This document shows, piece after piece, positions 8,262 to 15,254 of a DNA stretch of 64,000 nucleotides (position 1 is its first letter; every line of letters starts with the position of its first letter). Under the pieces are notes generated by a model that did no database searches, was not told the DNA's origin, and was given only the letters and a program-made list of their open reading frames with translations. Where the stretch lies: positions 62,001 through 126,000 of the forward strand of contig NZ_CANLMP010000003.1 of the NCBI RefSeq assembly GCF_947492405.1, in the 5' to 3' direction. The position numbers and the translations under genes are program-made. This DNA comes from an uncultured Aquimarina sp. GTDB taxonomy: Bacteria; Bacteroidota; Bacteroidia; Flavobacteriales; Flavobacteriaceae.

Positions 8262-9089
8262 GTGAAAACCCTAAAAAGTATATTTAGTTTTTATGTAAAC
8301 AGTAGTATTCACGTAGCATTAGCTGTGGCAGCCTTGGTTAAACTTACTTTTTTAAAGTTCGAAATTTTAGGTGGAGACGCGTACATATATTTCAGTTTTT
8401 TAGGCTCTATTGTAGCGTATAATTTTGTAAAGTATGCTAATATCTCGGAATTGTATCACAGAAGATTGACAAAATCAATGACTGGCATCAAGATATTAAC
8501 AACTGTTTGTGCTATAATTTTCGTGTATTTTGGATATCAGTTGTCAATAGACACGTTGCTTTGGATGTTGCCTTTTGTGCTATTAACAATACTTTATGCT
8601 GTTCCTATTTTTCCAAATAAAAAAAACTTGAGAAGTGTAGCGGGGATTAAGATTTTTATTATTGGTGTTACTTGGACTGGAATTACGGTATTGATACCTG
8701 TTATTTATGCAGAAGGGGCATTAGAGTTTAATATGATCATAGAAATCATACAACGGTTTTTGTTTGTGGTAGTGATCATGCTACCTTTTGAAATTAGAGA
8801 CTTGCAATATGATGGAAAAGAATTAGAAACAATCCCTCAGAAAATAGGCATTACAAGGACTAAGGTGTTTGGGAGTATTTTATTGGTAATTTTTTTGTTA
8901 GCTACTGTATTTAAAGCCGAACTTTTTTCTACAGAAATTCTAAGTACAGTATCTATTACGATTATCAGCTTGTTGTTTTTGTGGGGAACGGATAAAAAAC
9001 AATCGGAATACTTTTGTTCCTTTTGGGTCGAAAGTATTCCGATTATGTGGTTGTTTATATGGGTTTTAATGCAAAATTTATTTGGATAA
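8262..9089 (+). CDS. UbiA-like membrane protein (putative prenyltransferase family)
   Basis: A 275-residue protein with about eight membrane helices. FEIRDLQYDGKELETIPQKIG resembles the second Asp-rich motif of UbiA prenyltransferases, and YNFVKYANISELYHRR lies where the first (NxxxD-type) motif is expected but lacks its aspartates. Catalytic prenyl transfer is therefore doubtful. The start is GTG at 8262. TAAATTCG at 8250-8257 is a near -7 box only five bases upstream, so the message may be leaderless. Its 3' end overlaps the converging gene at 9078 by 12 bp. It diverges from gcvP. Confidence 0.6.
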   Translation: MKTLKSIFSFYVNSSIHVALAVAALVKLTFLKFEILGGDAYIYFSFLGSIVAYNFVKYANISELYHRRLTKSMTGIKILTTVCAIIFVYFGYQLSIDTLLWMLPFVLLTILYAVPIFPNKKNLRSVAGIKIFIIGVTWTGITVLIPVIYAEGALEFNMIIEIIQRFLFVVVIMLPFEIRDLQYDGKELETIPQKIGITRTKVFGSILLVIFLLATVFKAELFSTEILSTVSITIISLLFLWGTDKKQSEYFCSFWVESIPIMWLFIWVLMQNLFG

Positions 9090-9332
9090 TTCTTGCCGTA
9101 ATTGTTCCTTCATCTGTTCTTTTTTAGAAGGTTCAATAATTTGTAAATTAGACTTTTTAATTGCTTTAGTAAGCTTATTATTTCTTTTAGAATAAGCTCT
9201 TGTTACTGTACAATACATTAATCTGATATTCAATTTGATGATTTCCATAATGGATGCTTCACCATATTGATTTTTATCACAGATAAACTTTGCTTCCTCG
9301 CAGGAAACTAATAAACTATTACTTGTTTTCAT
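9078..9332 (-). CDS. Small ZAS-like protein with degenerate zinc-finger residues
   Basis: An 84-residue protein clearly paralogous to its upstream neighbour (SCEEAKFICDKNQYGEAS against SCDNANHICDKNQYKEAS). At the place where the neighbour has HLIYCKAC, this one has RLMYCTVT, so the His and the second Cys of the Hx3Cx2C anti-sigma zinc motif are lost. The Lys-rich tail KEQMKEQLRQELSK is shared. It is third in the sigma-factor operon, 40 bp after the previous gene. It may be a redox-insensitive or decaying anti-sigma paralogue; function unproven. Confidence 0.65.
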   Translation of the reverse strand: MKTSNSLLVSCEEAKFICDKNQYGEASIMEIIKLNIRLMYCTVTRAYSKRNNKLTKAIKKSNLQIIEPSKKEQMKEQLRQELSK

Positions 9333-9372
9333 TACAATTTTAAAATACTATTATTTGGGGTTACTAACTTAT

Positions 9373-9633
9373 TTATTCTTGTTCAGCCATTTTTTTCTTT
9401 AATTGTTCTTTCATTGCATCCTTAGCCGATTGGTTGATACTTATGACTTTAGGATCTTTGACTAAATTAGTTAGTTTCGTATTCTTAGACGAATATTTTC
9501 TACAAGCCTTACAATAAATTAAATGAATATTTAATTTTACCTTTTCCCAAAAAGAGGCTTCCTTATATTGATTTTTATCGCAAATGTGATTGGCATTATC
9601 ACAGCTTACAAATATTTTGTTTTCTTTACTCAT
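9373..9633 (-). CDS. Small zinc-finger anti-sigma-like protein (Hx3Cx2C)
   Basis: An 86-residue protein from the ATG at 9633 (MSKENKIFVSCDNANHIC). Cys and His residues in SCDNANHIC, then HLIYCKACRKYS, give the Hx3Cx2C pattern of zinc-containing anti-sigma (ZAS) proteins such as the ChrR/RsrA N-terminal domain. No membrane helix or cupin follows, so it is a bare ZAS domain. Its start is 5 bp after the stop of the ECF sigma gene, which strongly suggests cotranscription and a sigma/anti-sigma pair. A longer start would overlap the sigma gene and adds unrelated residues. The assignment is by motif and context, not by a recognised full-length homologue. Confidence 0.68.
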   Translation of the reverse strand: MSKENKIFVSCDNANHICDKNQYKEASFWEKVKLNIHLIYCKACRKYSSKNTKLTNLVKDPKVISINQSAKDAMKEQLKKKMAEQE

Positions 9634-9638
9634 GTGTA

Positions 9639-10193
9639 TTAAAACCAGTTTTTTTCCAAGCATCCTGCCATCGCTGTACGTGCTCGATGGATGATTACCC
9701 AAAGGTTAGACGCAGTAATATCGAATTCATTACAGATTGCTTCTGTATCAAATCCTTGAATCGTTTTCATAGAGAAAATACGAGCTTGCTTCTCAGGTAA
9801 TTTATCAAGGCAATCATGAATGGCGATTCCTAATTCTTTATTCTCAATTTTACCTTCGGCATTTTGGTCAAAGGGATCTGCTACTCTTTCTTCTAGCCAA
9901 TCTCCTTCAGTTTCACCATCATTAGTGTAATTGATACGTACTTCTGCTTTACCTTTATTACTATTTATTTTTCTATAGTGATCAATGATTTTTCTTTTAA
10001 GAATCGAAATAAGCCAAGTACGTTCACTTGCTTCTCCTTTAAAGTTTTTCATTGATTTAAGACCTGCAAAAAAGGTCTCTTGCACTAAATCTTGTGCAAT
10101 TTCCCTGTCATCAACCCGCACTATGGTATAGTTAAACAGGTAGTCACTGTATTTATCTATCCACGAATTGGGGTCTATTGTGTTTGTCGACAT
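9639..10193 (-). CDS. ECF-type RNA polymerase sigma-70 factor
   Basis: A 184-residue ECF sigma factor. Region 2 is SDYLFNYTIVRVDDREIAQDLVQETFFAGLKSMKNFKGEASERTWLISILKRKIIDHYRK, with the usual DLVQETF and WL-I-R-ID-R blocks. Region 4 is LPEKQARIFSMKTIQGFDTEAICNEFDITASNLWVIIHRARTAMAGCLEKNWF. Between them is an acidic linker typical of a Bacteroidota group. Two small ZAS-like proteins follow in the same direction and probably regulate it. The 194 bp upstream (10194-10387) carries no gene. Confidence 0.93.
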   Translation of the reverse strand: MSTNTIDPNSWIDKYSDYLFNYTIVRVDDREIAQDLVQETFFAGLKSMKNFKGEASERTWLISILKRKIIDHYRKINSNKGKAEVRINYTNDGETEGDWLEERVADPFDQNAEGKIENKELGIAIHDCLDKLPEKQARIFSMKTIQGFDTEAICNEFDITASNLWVIIHRARTAMAGCLEKNWF

Positions 10194-10387
10194 AGTGTAT
10201 TAGCTCTTTTCCTCAAAAATAGGATAAAAAGTTGAATCTTAAATAAGTTTAATCCATTGAATTGTAGAAGAATTTGTAAAAGAAACCTCGTAGTAGATCA
10301 GGAACAATGTTTTTTTTGAATATGCTTGTGACTTATGATTACTGTTGTGATTCAATAAAAACAGCCTGAGACAATAGTTAAAGATAA

Positions 10388-10849
10388 TTATATTATTGTT
10401 GATCGTTCTGTTTCAGTTTTTATAAATTGGTTTCTTGTAGAAAGAAATTTGGTTAAATGTTTCTTTAAAAATAATTGGTCAAAAAACCTTCCTAAAAAAC
10501 CATAAGGAGTTCTATATTCTAAGAAATCAATCATTTCAGTTCCGGTTACTGTTTCTTTGAAAATATGTTGATGTTTAAAACTTTTAAAATGACCGCGAAC
10601 CATTTCATCTATAAAATAGGTTGGATATCTTAAAGATGTTATTTTACTTTTGTGAGTTAGATACAGGCCAAAATGTTTTCCTCTCCAGGTAACTGTTTCA
10701 TATAATGCTATCAATCCAGAAGTTCTTCCGCCAATAGCTTTCTCATTTGTTTTCTTTGCAGAATTCATATGAAGATCAATATTTCTGGCGGCATCGAAAA
10801 CAATTTCAATAGATGCATCAATATTGGTACTCAATTGAATTTTGGTCAT
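10388..10849 (-). CDS. SRPBCC (START/Bet v1-like) family protein
   Basis: A 153-residue soluble protein: IQLSTNIDASIEIVFDAARNIDLHMNS is the first strand and helix of the SRPBCC fold, then VTWRGKHFGLYLTHKSKIT and GTEMIDFLEYRTPYGFLGRFFDQLFLKKHLTKFL. In many bacteria this domain is encoded next to, or fused with, YfcH-type epimerases, and here it follows such a gene by 2 bp. It probably binds a hydrophobic ligand made or changed by the operon. It is the last gene of the seven-gene operon that starts at 14241. Confidence 0.85.
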   Translation of the reverse strand: MTKIQLSTNIDASIEIVFDAARNIDLHMNSAKKTNEKAIGGRTSGLIALYETVTWRGKHFGLYLTHKSKITSLRYPTYFIDEMVRGHFKSFKHQHIFKETVTGTEMIDFLEYRTPYGFLGRFFDQLFLKKHLTKFLSTRNQFIKTETERSTII

Positions 10850-10851
10850 AA

Positions 10852-11763
10852 TTATGATGTTAAATCTATTAATGCATTAGTAAGATCAGGATGCTTGAAT
10901 TTAAAACCTGCATCTTGCAGTTTTTCTGGAATAACATTTCTGCTTTTTAGAATTAATTCAGTTTCTGTTTTAATAATCCGAGCTCCGATCTCTAAAAGAG
11001 GTTTGGGTAATGGAATTCCGAAAGGAATTTTGGTAACATTTCGTAGTGTTTTCATTAATCCGGTATTATCTGTTGGTTTAGGAGCAACAATATTCACAGG
11101 ACCTTGAATTGTAGAATTTTTAATAATAAACTCCAGACTTCTTGCAAAATCGATTTCATGAATCCAACTAAATTTTTGGTTTCCTTTACCTTGTTTTCCA
11201 CCAAAACCGATTTTCACTAAGTTAAGAATAGGTTGCAAAGCTCCTCCGTTTTTTCCTAAAACTATAGAAGTTCTTAATGCTACTTTTCTGGTTTTCGGAG
11301 TCTGATGAGAGAAGAACATACTTTCCCAATTGGTGGCTACATTTACAGAAAAACCGGTTCCGATCTCTCCATCGGTTTCATCCATTTCTTTATCCAAAGA
11401 ATGTCTGTAAATGGTAGCGGTAGAAGAGTTTAACCAGACTTTAGGTGGAGTTTCACAAGCTAGAATAGCTTTGCCTAATATAGCAGTAGAGTCAACTCTA
11501 GAAGAAAGGATAAGATCCTTATTTTTCTGATGATATCGGCAATCAACGGATTTTCCTGTCATATTGATAAGAACATCTGTATCCTCTAGTTCTTGTTTCC
11601 ATGCTCCTAGAGTTTTAGCATCCCAATGCACATAATTGATATTCGCTATGGATTTGTTTTCACCACGAGTAAGAATTACAATAGTTTCTGCTTTGTTTTT
11701 AAAGTATTCAACTAAAACGTTTCCTAAGAAACCTGTTCCTGCAGCTATAATTAGTTTTTTCAT
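10852..11763 (-). CDS. TIGR01777-family NAD-dependent epimerase/oxidoreductase (YfcH-like)
   Basis: A 303-residue atypical SDR. The nucleotide-binding start is KLIIAAGTGFLGNVLVEYF (GxGFLG), then VHWDAKTLGAW, VLINMTGKSVDCRY, WLNSSTATIYRHS and the domain-specific FSWIHEIDFARSLEFII and VNIVAPKPTDN. These are hallmarks of TIGR01777 proteins, whose substrate is unknown. The ATG at 11763 starts the Rossmann fold directly; the longer frame to 11799 would overlap the preceding gene. It sits 11 bp after the preceding membrane-protein gene and 2 bp before the SRPBCC gene. Confidence 0.9.
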   Translation of the reverse strand: MKKLIIAAGTGFLGNVLVEYFKNKAETIVILTRGENKSIANINYVHWDAKTLGAWKQELEDTDVLINMTGKSVDCRYHQKNKDLILSSRVDSTAILGKAILACETPPKVWLNSSTATIYRHSLDKEMDETDGEIGTGFSVNVATNWESMFFSHQTPKTRKVALRTSIVLGKNGGALQPILNLVKIGFGGKQGKGNQKFSWIHEIDFARSLEFIIKNSTIQGPVNIVAPKPTDNTGLMKTLRNVTKIPFGIPLPKPLLEIGARIIKTETELILKSRNVIPEKLQDAGFKFKHPDLTNALIDLTS

Positions 11764-11774
11764 ATTCTTTAAAA

Positions 11775-12215
11775 TTAAAATAATAATATGGGTAACCACA
11801 GGATTCTGTAAGTTATCCAGGTTAAGGTTAAATAAGATGGTAATGCAAGTTTTTTTACTCTTCTTGCGTGTTCAATAATCATTAGTAAAACAACCAGTAA
11901 GAATAAAAGAATTCTGATTTCTATTGATATTGACTCTTTTTGAAATAAAAATATCATTGGAATTAAGGCTAGTGATCCTAATAAAGATACTGTAATCATA
12001 TTATATAAATAGATGTGAAGTTTTCTCTTTATAAAAATCAAAATAATACTTCCCTGCCATAAAAGTTGACCAGAACACATAATCATTTCCTTGGTTAAAT
12101 TATCATTAGGAATCAACTCCGGAAGTTCTTTTGTGTAATAAAACAATACGACTGTCGATATTGTGGTAGCGATGATGATATACATCCATTGATATGTTCT
12201 TAAACCAATATTCAT
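11775..12215 (-). CDS. Four-helix membrane protein of unknown family
   Basis: A 146-residue protein with four predicted membrane helices (about residues 10-27, 48-62, 73-90 and 98-118) and a final hydrophobic stretch ending ITYRILWLPILLF. I do not recognise the family. It follows the methyltransferase by 4 bp and precedes the epimerase by 11 bp, so it is translationally linked to both and probably acts on the same membrane-associated substrate. Confidence 0.75.
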   Translation of the reverse strand: MNIGLRTYQWMYIIIATTISTVVLFYYTKELPELIPNDNLTKEMIMCSGQLLWQGSIILIFIKRKLHIYLYNMITVSLLGSLALIPMIFLFQKESISIEIRILLFLLVVLLMIIEHARRVKKLALPSYLTLTWITYRILWLPILLF

Positions 12216-12219
12216 TAGG

Positions 12220-13101
12220 TTATTTTTCTGCTGTTATGATATAATATCCAAAACTGTTCATATGCAACCCTGATAGTAATGCAAAGAGAGATCCTTTAAG
12301 GTTTTTCCAACTTTGGAGTTTCAGTGTTTCTTTCTTGAATAGTTTTTTTAAAATAAAACCGGTGATTGCAAAAGGCACATGCAATACAGAAGGAGCTACT
12401 CTAAAAGAAACATCTTCTACCATTACATTTTTGAAACCAATTTCTTCTAAAGATTTCTTAACCCGTTGTATACTACCTAACCCTTCCAGGCTCCATCCCT
12501 TACATAGTTGATCATAACAGTAATGACTTCCTTGACATAATTGATCTTCATCTTTTTTTAGAAAAGCATCTGCTATCACCAGTTTTCCACCAGGTTTAAC
12601 TATTCTATAAGCTTCTTTTAGTGCCAGTTCACTATGACCAGAATGACAGAAACTTTCGATAGCATACGCACTGCCTACACTGTTAGAAGTAAAAGATGTG
12701 TTACAATAATTCTCTTCCAGAATCAATCCATTCATATTTCGAAGTCTTTTATTACCTTCCTGAACCTGAAAACGAGAGAGTGTAACTCCAATAATACTAA
12801 GACGTGGATATTTACGTAAACCATATCTCATAGTGCCGCCAATTCCACAACCCAAATCTGCAATCAGTCCATTCTTTTTGTTGAAATGTAGTCGATTAAA
12901 TACCTGATTATTCATTTCGTTAAGCATGGTGTCTCTTTTAAAAAGTGTTGTTTTAAAAGGGATATAGTACCCAAAATGCATATTAAAATCTTTACTCCAG
13001 AATTCATAATCTTCTGTAGCTTCATTATAGAGTTCTATAAGGTTTTCTTTATTAGATTTTTGAAATCTGATTTTACGTAGGAGTGGGAGTGTAGTATTCA
13101 T
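12220..13101 (-). CDS. Class I SAM-dependent methyltransferase (lipid/quinone/tocopherol-type)
   Basis: A 293-residue methyltransferase. Motif I is LIADLGCGIGGTMRYGL, with post-I IIGVTLSRFQVQEGN, then SAYAIESFCHSGHSELALKEAYRIVKPGGKLVIADAF. The N-terminal block LYNEATEDYEFWSKDFNMHFGYY is typical of cyclopropane-synthase and gamma-tocopherol-methyltransferase relatives that act on lipid or isoprenoid substrates. The operon context (four membrane proteins, an epimerase and a SRPBCC protein) suggests modification of a membrane lipid or a hydrophobic metabolite. The exact substrate is unknown. Confidence 0.85.
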   Translation of the reverse strand: MNTTLPLLRKIRFQKSNKENLIELYNEATEDYEFWSKDFNMHFGYYIPFKTTLFKRDTMLNEMNNQVFNRLHFNKKNGLIADLGCGIGGTMRYGLRKYPRLSIIGVTLSRFQVQEGNKRLRNMNGLILEENYCNTSFTSNSVGSAYAIESFCHSGHSELALKEAYRIVKPGGKLVIADAFLKKDEDQLCQGSHYCYDQLCKGWSLEGLGSIQRVKKSLEEIGFKNVMVEDVSFRVAPSVLHVPFAITGFILKKLFKKETLKLQSWKNLKGSLFALLSGLHMNSFGYYIITAEK

Positions 13102-13140
13102 AACTAGAAATTTTATTTATGATTAAAAAACACAATAGAT

Positions 13141-13551
13141 TTATTGAATTTGTGGTCCTTTTGGTTTTATTATTTGAGTAACAACTGGCGGTCTTTGTTT
13201 AGATTTTTTTCTTCCTCTAAAAAATAAATACATGTTAAGGAATAACATCAATCCTAAATACATTGAAAACCCTCCGATTTTAAAGCTTAATATTTCTACT
13301 AAATTTTGATAAGTATTATTAAAATTATAGTTATCAATTTTTAGAATCAATAATGCCCAGCCAATATTGAGTAAGTAAAAACCAACCTCAAAAAGGCGAT
13401 TCGTTGCGATTGCAATATCATCTTTGCCTTTAAAAATATCGATCATAAAGGTTTTTCCATTTTTAAAAAGTGTTTTAGAGACAAAATAGGTAAGAGCAAT
13501 TGCTATGGGTAAATAGATAATGTAGCCTATAAAAATTTTAGAAGTTTCCAT
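13141..13551 (-). CDS. Small membrane protein, paralogue of the gene at 13569
   Basis: A 136-residue protein with three membrane helices. It shares the layout K-NG-F with a following acidic loop, then a helix (VGFYLLNIGWALLIL) with the adjacent 13569-13913 protein (IGYYLINIGYTVITL), so the two are tandem paralogues. The C-terminus is basic (FRGRKKSKQRPP). I do not recognise a named family. It lies third in the operon, 17 bp after its paralogue and 39 bp before the methyltransferase gene. Confidence 0.75.
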   Translation of the reverse strand: METSKIFIGYIIYLPIAIALTYFVSKTLFKNGKTFMIDIFKGKDDIAIATNRLFEVGFYLLNIGWALLILKIDNYNFNNTYQNLVEILSFKIGGFSMYLGLMLFLNMYLFFRGRKKSKQRPPVVTQIIKPKGPQIQ

Positions 13552-13568
13552 AAAGTTCGTATTTATAA

Positions 13569-13913
13569 TTATTTAATGTTTTTAATAAATTTTGTAATCC
13601 AGAACAGATTGAAATAATGTAAAATTGCTAGTATACAGATTATGATTGCTGTATGTTTAGACAAGCTTTCGACCATTTGAGAAATAGAATAGATCGTAGT
13701 CCATTCGGATAATGTTATTACTGTGTATCCAATATTGATAAGATAATATCCTATCAAAAGCATATTGTTTATTCGTAAACAGAAATCTTTGTCATCAGGA
13801 ACAAGATGGGCCACAAATATGTTTCCGTTTTTATAACAAATCAATCCCACTTTGATAATAATGAATACAGTGATTAGTATATAGATACTATATGTAATCA
13901 AGTTTAAATTCAT
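13569..13913 (-). CDS. Small membrane protein, paralogue of the gene at 13141
   Basis: A 114-residue protein from the ATG at 13913 (MNLNLITYSIYILITVFIIIKVG), with three membrane helices. The YKNGNIFVAHLVPDDKDFCLRINNMLLIGYYLINIGY block aligns with the next protein. The longer frame to 13949 overlaps the upstream gene more deeply and adds non-hydrophobic residues. The two genes overlap the upstream membrane-protein gene (by 26 bp) or adjoin one another, which indicates translational coupling. Confidence 0.72.
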   Translation of the reverse strand: MNLNLITYSIYILITVFIIIKVGLICYKNGNIFVAHLVPDDKDFCLRINNMLLIGYYLINIGYTVITLSEWTTIYSISQMVESLSKHTAIIICILAILHYFNLFWITKFIKNIK

Positions 13914-14241
13914 GGGTGCTTTTTTTAATTTGATACGTGATATACACAAAATAGGATGCGATGCTCATCGGAATTATCGAATAAAAAATAAACCACAGAT
14001 CATTCAGACTATTTCCCATAATAGCAAAGGCCAACCAATAGGAAATAAAAAGCGACCAGTATGTTAAAATCAATTTTTTAGATAATGAATTCAGTTGTTT
14101 CCAATGACCTAAAATCGATAGAGCAAGAACAAACTGAATGAATCCTAGCGGAATCTGAGCTAACAATCCAAGATATATTGTTAAGTAAAGTAGTAAAGTG
14201 ATAATAAGACTCCATTTGTTAATGTTATGTATTGTTTTCAT
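13888..14241 (-). CDS. First gene of the GbsR-linked operon: small membrane protein
   Basis: A 117-residue protein with four hydrophobic segments (WSLIITLLLYLTIYLGLLA, FIQFVLALSILG, LTYWSLFISYWLAFAIMG, LWFIFYSIIPMSIASYFVYI) and a short charged tail. I do not recognise the family. It starts the run of seven same-direction genes. A TTTCA-N8-TGAAA palindrome lies 20 bp before its ATG and overlaps the likely -7 box. Confidence 0.75.
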   Translation of the reverse strand: MKTIHNINKWSLIITLLLYLTIYLGLLAQIPLGFIQFVLALSILGHWKQLNSLSKKLILTYWSLFISYWLAFAIMGNSLNDLWFIFYSIIPMSIASYFVYITYQIKKSTHEFKLDYI

Positions 14242-14260
14242 AATTCTAATAATTTTAAAG

Positions 14261-14278
14261 TTTCAATAATTTTTGAAA
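14261..14278. promoter_or_regulatory. Operator candidate TTTCA-N8-TGAAA upstream of the seven-gene operon
   Basis: The 18 bp element differs by one spacer base from the one at 14870-14887 before the GbsR-type gene. On the minus strand TATGTTTC (14282-14275), a near -7 box, overlaps it, so a bound protein would block polymerase. Two copies in adjacent promoters make the neighbouring regulator the obvious ligand. Confidence 0.65.
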
Positions 14279-14338
14279 CATAATATTAAAAAGAAAAGGA
14301 ATTTCTTCCTTATATCTTATTGATTATGTTTTAAGTTA

Positions 14339-14842
14339 TTATTTAATAAGTTTCATTAGCGTTTTTGTAATCCAATTAGATTCTTGATTTACGATTTTAT
14401 TCATCATTGTATCCGCATTATCCGCTAATTCATACAAAGCTTTAGTTTGCTTAATCAATTCTTCTGTCTTTTTTGTTCCGTCACCTTCGATTCCGGATAC
14501 TTCTCTTAATACTTTTATAACAGGCTTGATTTCTCTTCTACTTCTTTCTTTGGCTACTTGTCTTGCTAACTCTTGTACATCTTTTTCGGAAGCAAAATAC
14601 TCTTTACGCTCTCCTGGTTTACTTTCTTTAAAAACAATCCCCCAATCCATTAATTGACGAAGATTCATACTCGTATTCCCTCTGGAAATATGTAATTCCT
14701 CCATAATGTCTTCCATAGAAAGTGGTTCTGGTGAGATCCATAACAATGCGTGGATTTGTGCCATTGCCTTATTAATGCCCCACAAAGTACCTAAGGCCCC
14801 CCAAGTGGATATAAACTTTTCTTTTGCTTCTGTATAATTCAT
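14339..14842 (-). CDS. GbsR/MarR-type transcriptional regulator
   Basis: A 167-residue winged-helix regulator. The DNA-binding part is GINKAMAQIHALLWISPEPLSMEDIMEELHISRGNTSMNLRQLMDWGIVFKESKPGERKEYF, the pattern of GbsR-like proteins, followed by a long helical dimerisation tail. The ATG at 14842 (MNYTEAKEK) is chosen over the frame from 14857. The -7 box TATATTTG (14854-14847, minus) ends only five bases before that ATG, so the message is probably leaderless. A palindrome at 14870-14887 lies in the promoter, which suggests autoregulation and joint control of the following operon. Confidence 0.88.
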   Translation of the reverse strand: MNYTEAKEKFISTWGALGTLWGINKAMAQIHALLWISPEPLSMEDIMEELHISRGNTSMNLRQLMDWGIVFKESKPGERKEYFASEKDVQELARQVAKERSRREIKPVIKVLREVSGIEGDGTKKTEELIKQTKALYELADNADTMMNKIVNQESNWITKTLMKLIK

Positions 14843-14869
14843 AGGACAAATATACAATAAATTTTAAAC

Positions 14870-14887
14870 TTTCAGTAATTTTTGAAA
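14870..14887. promoter_or_regulatory. Operator candidate TTTCA-N8-TGAAA in the gbsR-like promoter
   Basis: TTTCAGTAATTTTTGAAA, near-identical to the copy at 14261-14278. It lies between the expected -33 and -7 positions of the promoter whose -7 box is TATATTTG at 14854-14847 on the minus strand. The rest of the 14889-15204 spacer shows nothing I can name. Confidence 0.65.
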
Positions 14888-15204
14888 CTTTAATTTATTT
14901 AATTATGTTAAGACCATATACTAACAGGTGTTAATACAGTTGTTTTTTTGCGGATTATCCACTTTGGTAATAGTTTGATTTTGTGTAAGTTATTAGTCTA
15001 ATACAAACTCATTTTTAACATGAGAAAATTCGACCAAAATTCAATTAAATTCTGAAGCTAATACTATTTCTGTTAGAAATCTTTCTTTAAGATTATGAAT
15101 ATATCTGATACGAATAGAAAGTGAAGGAGAAAAATTAGTAGTACGTAAATTAATAATTCAATAATCCCAAAATAAATCGAAACAATAACTTAAAACCGTA
15201 ATCT

Positions 15205-15236
15205 AAAAAGGTGCTTCAAAACTGAAGCACCTTTTT
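15205..15236. terminator. Strong intrinsic terminator after the M3 peptidase gene
   Basis: A 14 bp perfect stem (AAAAAGGTGCTTCA / TGAAGCACCTTTTT) with a 4-base loop, 19 bp after the peptidase stop. The T run is present in both directions. Confidence 0.85.
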
Positions 15237-15254
15237 TATTTATTTCAAAGGAAA

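Noticed and set aside
9078..14842. A single sigma-E/ChrR-type regulon spanning the sigma factor and the methyltransferase operon
   Set aside because: The operon has its own GbsR-type operator and the sigma unit is separate; no shared sigma promoter could be recognised.
14889..15204. Long spacer before the M3 peptidase terminator considered as a possible small-RNA gene
   Set aside because: No promoter pair, no stable inverted repeat and no reading frame found; only AT-rich sequence.
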